Source: Palsa-883 sp035696165
GTDB lineage: Bacteria; Pseudomonadota; Alphaproteobacteria; Acetobacterales; Acetobacteraceae
DNA length: 64,000 nt
Direction of reading: 5' to 3'
NCBI GenBank assembly: GCA_035696165.1
Contig: DASRQX010000348.1
Span: 9,035 to 73,034, forward strand
The notes beneath the pieces were generated by a model. That model was not told where the DNA came from. It was given only the letters and a program-made list of their open reading frames with translations, and did not search any database. Positions 61,323 to 64,000 of this stretch are shown here, in pieces (the stretch's first letter is position 1; each line of letters begins with the position of its first letter). Both the position numbers and the translations under genes were made by a program.

Positions 61323-61991
61323 ATGACCGACGACGACATCTCCATCGACGGGGCGATCAAGGACAAGCTGATCGAGGCGAAGCAAGGCTGGGCGCGCGAC
61401 GGCCGGCTGTTGACCGGCACCACCGCCGATCCCGCGCGAGACCGGCTGCCGCCCGGGCAACAGCTGGTGCGTGGCTGGCCGGTGCTCGATCTCGGCGTGG
61501 AACCGAATGTCACGGCGGAGAAATTCAAGCTCGACCTTGACGGCCTGGTTGAGAACAAGCTGCACCTGACGCTGGACGACTTCCTGGCGCTGCCGCAGAC
61601 CGACAGCGTCTCCGACATGCACTGCGTCACCCAGTGGTCGCGCTACGACAACCGCTGGCAGGGCGTGGCGGCGCGCACGCTGCTAGAACTGGCGCGGCCG
61701 AAGCCGGAGGCGCGACACGTGGTGTTTCACTCGCACGACGGCTACACGACGAATGTGCGGCTGGATCAGTTCGACCAGCCGGACGTGTTCCTGGTGCATC
61801 TGTGGGAGGGCAAGCCGATCACCCGCCAGCACGGCGGGCCGGTGCGGGTGCTGATCCCGCGGCTGTATTTGTGGAAGTCGGCGAAATGGGTGCGCCGGAT
61901 CGAGCTGACCGCGCAGGATCGCCCGGGGTTCTGGGAGGTGCGCGGTTATCACAACAACGCCGATCCGTGGCAGGAGGAGCGTTACGGCTGA
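61323..61991 (+). CDS. Molybdopterin-dependent oxidoreductase (sulfite oxidase/MsrP-like)
   Basis: 222 residues from ATG 61323. The Mo-ligating Cys is in DMHCVTQWSRYDN near residue 101. Other family signs are VEPNVTAEKFKLDLDGLVE, FHSHDGYTTNVRLDQF, RQHGGPVRVLIPRLYLWKSAKW and the end GYHNNADPWQEERY. It lacks the C-terminal dimerisation domain of true sulfite oxidases and has no signal peptide, so it is a cytosolic YedY-like enzyme. Candidate substrates are sulfoxides or other small S/N-oxides. It ends directly at the ATG of the glutathione peroxidase gene (TGA then ATG), so the two are co-translated. Confidence 0.9.
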   Translation: MTDDDISIDGAIKDKLIEAKQGWARDGRLLTGTTADPARDRLPPGQQLVRGWPVLDLGVEPNVTAEKFKLDLDGLVENKLHLTLDDFLALPQTDSVSDMHCVTQWSRYDNRWQGVAARTLLELARPKPEARHVVFHSHDGYTTNVRLDQFDQPDVFLVHLWEGKPITRQHGGPVRVLIPRLYLWKSAKWVRRIELTAQDRPGFWEVRGYHNNADPWQEERYG

Positions 61992-62564
61992 ATGGCGCGC
62001 CGCGGCTTGCGGTCGGCGGCCGGCGGGCTGGCGGCGATCGGCGGGCTGGCGGCAACAGGAGGGAAGACAGCAATGGCGGCGAATGACGAAACCCTGGCCT
62101 GGGCGTTCGACTTTCCGGCGATCGAGGGCGGCACATTAATGCTGGGCGCGTTCAAGGGCCGCGTGCTGCTGGTGGCCAACACCGCCAGCTTCTGTGGCTA
62201 CACGTATCAATACGAGGGACTGGAGAAGCTGCACACGGCGATGGCTCCCCAGGGGCTGACGGTGCTCGGCGTGCCAAGCCGGGACTTCAATCAGGAAAGC
62301 CCGGACGACGCCACAGTGAAGACGTTCTGCGAGACGCGGTTCGGCGTTGATTTCCCGCTGACCGGCATCTCACACGTGCGCGGGGCGCAGGCGGCGCCGT
62401 TCTATGCCTGGGTGCGCGAGGTCCGGCGCTGGGAGCCGAGCTGGAATTTCAACAAGGTACTTATCGGCCGCGACGGCCGGATCGCCGGGACCTTCGGCTC
62501 CGGCGACGAACCCCAGGGTGGGAAGCTGGGTCCGGCCATCACGACGGCGTTGCAGGCAGCTTAG
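61992..62564 (+). CDS. Glutathione peroxidase-family protein
   Basis: 190 residues starting at the base after the previous stop; an internal ATG at 62073 is an alternative that would remove a basic/hydrophobic lead (RRGLRSAAGGLAAIGGLA), which looks like a Tat or Sec signal. The peroxidatic Cys is in VANTASFCGYTYQYEGL. The usual Gln motif reads VPSRDFNQESP, so Asp replaces Gln. Trp and Asn are kept in WEPSWNFNKVLI. Members reduce hydroperoxides, in bacteria mostly with thioredoxin. Coupling to the Mo-oxidoreductase suggests a two-step answer to oxidative damage. Confidence 0.9.
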   Translation: MARRGLRSAAGGLAAIGGLAATGGKTAMAANDETLAWAFDFPAIEGGTLMLGAFKGRVLLVANTASFCGYTYQYEGLEKLHTAMAPQGLTVLGVPSRDFNQESPDDATVKTFCETRFGVDFPLTGISHVRGAQAAPFYAWVREVRRWEPSWNFNKVLIGRDGRIAGTFGSGDEPQGGKLGPAITTALQAA

Positions 62565-62853
62565 CCGTTATACTGGTGCAGCGGTTCCATGAAACCGCTC
62601 CTGTCATCGGGTTCCGTCAATCGGTCGGCGAGCCGATCTCGGATACATCGTGATAGGCGTGGTTTCTTGGAAGCGCTGTATTAGCTTGGATCGTTTGCGG
62701 GCGTTTTGGATCTGGTGGGATAAGTCAAATATATTAACTATCATTTATTGCTGCATTGTGCTGCACTGGGTGGTCCAGTTTGCCCCAAGGGAGACCACAC
62801 CTGTGTCCAATCCGTGCTTCCGAAGTCGGTTGTTGGCGGCATCGCGAAGGGAG

Positions 62854-63076
62854 AATTTTAACGCAGATGAAGAAGGCGATGCACGCAAAACACGCTGATG
62901 GCGACAACCTGAATGAGCCTTCGGTGACGCAATCAGCTTCGCGTTCACCGTGCGCAATGCGCTTCGCGCCAGCGTACACGACTCGGAATCAAACGCGTAA
63001 TACCAGCGGCCCTGCGAACCACGCCGAAACATCTGCGTGTTTTGCGTGTATCGTCTTCTTCATCTGCGCTAAAATT
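62854..63076. mobile_element. MITE-like element with 47-base inverted terminal repeats
   Basis: 62854-62900 and 63030-63076 are inverted copies matching at 43 of 47 positions, starting AATTTTA(A/G)CGCAGATGAA. The 129 bases between them hold no gene but include an R4 tag (TAATACCAGCGGCCC) near 63000. The element lies in a 789-base gap (62565-63353) that is otherwise empty, with an AT-richer start at 62640-62760. No transposase is encoded, so if mobile it would depend on one elsewhere. Confidence 0.6.
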
Positions 63077-63353
63077 CTTGCTTGCTTCGCGGTGCCACAG
63101 GGTTTGCATCGGGGATCGCGGACCAACGCATTGCCGCTACCCCGAGCCGCTGCCCGCAGCGGCTCAATCGGTCGGATCATCGTGCTAGGTACCAGACCAC
63201 TTGATTGGTGCCACGAGATTGGCGCCGGCGGCGGCCCGGCTGACGGATTGCATCGAACCCAGCCACGCGCCGATGTTAGGCATAATACTGGACATATTTT
63301 CCTATACATGCTACGCGAGCCGCTTGAACTTTCAACCCCAAGAGACCGCGCCC

Positions 63354-64000
63354 GTGTCCACTGCCGACCCTGATCCCACCGCCGCACCGGCCGAGCCGCC
63401 CTACATCATCCCGCCGCAGGACCTGCGTGACATGGTGCTGACGCTGCCCCGCCCGCCGGCCGATGCGCCCGAATCCGCCTGGCAGGAGGTGGTGCAGGGC
63501 GGCCTCGACCGGCTTGGGGTGCTCGACCCGCGCGATGCGCTGCGGACGATGCTGGCGGTGACGGTGATCGCCACCCATGCCGGGGCCGTCGACGCCTGCC
63601 GCCTCGCGTTCGCCCCGGACACCTCGGCGGTGCAGGCGCCGCGCCAGCGGGCCAGCGCCACCGCGCTGGCGCGCGTCATGGCCGGGGCGATGCGGTCGTT
63701 GAAGCAGCTTCGGTTGCAGCCGGCGGTGCCGGCGCGCGACTGGGGCGGCGCGGCGGCGGTGCTGGCGGCGGCGCTGCGGGAGGCGCCGGCGCGGCCGGCC
63801 GAGGCGGCGGGCGAGCCTGCGTTGCCGGTGAAGCCGGGACCGCGGCGGATCTACAAATACAAGAACCTATGCGGGTGGGAGTGGCAGCCAGGCGCTGGAT
63901 CGGGTTCGGTATGCGTCCCACAGCACGAGGGAGCAACCGATGCGTATCGAGACCCAACCGCAAGACCACCCGACCGCCACCACGGGGGAGACTGCCAGAC
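63354..64000 (+). CDS. Hypothetical protein, runs off the window end
   Basis: A frame opens with GTG at 63354 and stays open to the end of the window (over 215 codons). The first ~120 residues look like real protein: PPYIIPPQDLRDMVLTLPRP, AWQEVVQGGLDRLGVLDPRD, LAVTVIATHAGAVDACRLAF and QRASATALARVMAGAMRSL, mostly helical. After an Ala-rich stretch the pattern RIYKYKN is followed by sequence of different character (Gly/Trp/His-rich). The true stop may lie just past the window, or a frameshift may have occurred. An overlapping ATG at about 63940 with GGGAG upstream could start the next gene. I do not recognise a family. Confidence 0.55.
   Translation, partial: MSTADPDPTAAPAEPPYIIPPQDLRDMVLTLPRPPADAPESAWQEVVQGGLDRLGVLDPRDALRTMLAVTVIATHAGAVDACRLAFAPDTSAVQAPRQRASATALARVMAGAMRSLKQLRLQPAVPARDWGGAAAVLAAALREAPARPAEAAGEPALPVKPGPRRIYKYKNLCGWEWQPGAGSGSVCVPQHEGATDAYRDPTARPPDRHHGGDCQ

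Overview
The window is uniformly GC-rich chromosomal DNA, almost wall-to-wall coding, with GTG and TTG starts and many stop/start overlaps. Gene content (DppBC-type peptide uptake, GlpD, Kup, CoxG-like protein, MmgE/PrpD protein, dimethylglycine-dehydrogenase-like enzyme, NodT-type outer-membrane lipoprotein, BBP2-like outer-membrane barrel) fits an alphaproteobacterium, most likely a member of the Acetobacteraceae/Rhodospirillales. That placement is inference from protein resemblance only. I saw no rRNA, tRNA or CRISPR array.

Layout. 1-5.7 kb: a peptide-type ABC transporter (two permeases and a Tat-exported binding protein) interrupted by a RES/Xre toxin-antitoxin pair lying between the permease gene and a decayed second copy of its 3' end, plus a lone family-25 glycosyltransferase. 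5.8-12 kb: glpD with a CBS-BON protein, a SulP transporter carrying STAS and cyclic-nucleotide domains, and an M20 peptidase. 12.3-24.8 kb: a TylF-type methyltransferase, Kup, a membrane protein, a NodT lipoprotein, a DMT exporter, a hydrolase/lipoprotein pair, a luciferase-like monooxygenase, and an SDR/MFS pair. 25-29 kb: an outer-membrane barrel gene split by a small tyrosine-integrase element. Its probable last strand is recovered at 28.15-28.26 kb, overlapping the start of a WecG/TagA glycosyltransferase. 29.2-37.9 kb: a nine-gene co-directional run that looks catabolic (SMP-30 lactonase, ThDP enzyme, CoxG, serine hydrolase, TRIC channel, NTF2-like, enoyl-CoA hydratase, an SDR without its catalytic tetrad, MmgE/PrpD). 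38.1-42.2 kb: a GGDEF-EAL membrane protein translationally coupled to a TPR lipoprotein. 43-49.6 kb: DUF2252 protein, then slt/hydrolase/pgpA overlapping on the minus strand, then dapA and smpB on the plus strand. 49.7-57.6 kb: small stress and unknown proteins, a hydrolase, a methyltransferase and an FAD/GcvT-type amine dehydrogenase. 57.8-61.1 kb: a three-gene signalling cluster (Ser/Thr kinase, membrane HAMP protein with a CxxCH haem-type periplasmic domain, catalytically dead caspase-like protein with a peptidoglycan-binding tail). Opposite it lie a Mo-cofactor oxidoreductase and a glutathione peroxidase. The window ends in an unrecognised open reading frame that runs off the edge.

Intergenic spaces carry at least four families of short palindromic repeats that recur across the window and explain most non-coding DNA. 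The most system-like signal is the kinase / haem-HAMP / pseudo-caspase cluster. The split barrel gene, the toxin-antitoxin insertion with a 93-bp near-perfect direct repeat, and the tetrad-less SDR inside the catabolic run are the next best leads.
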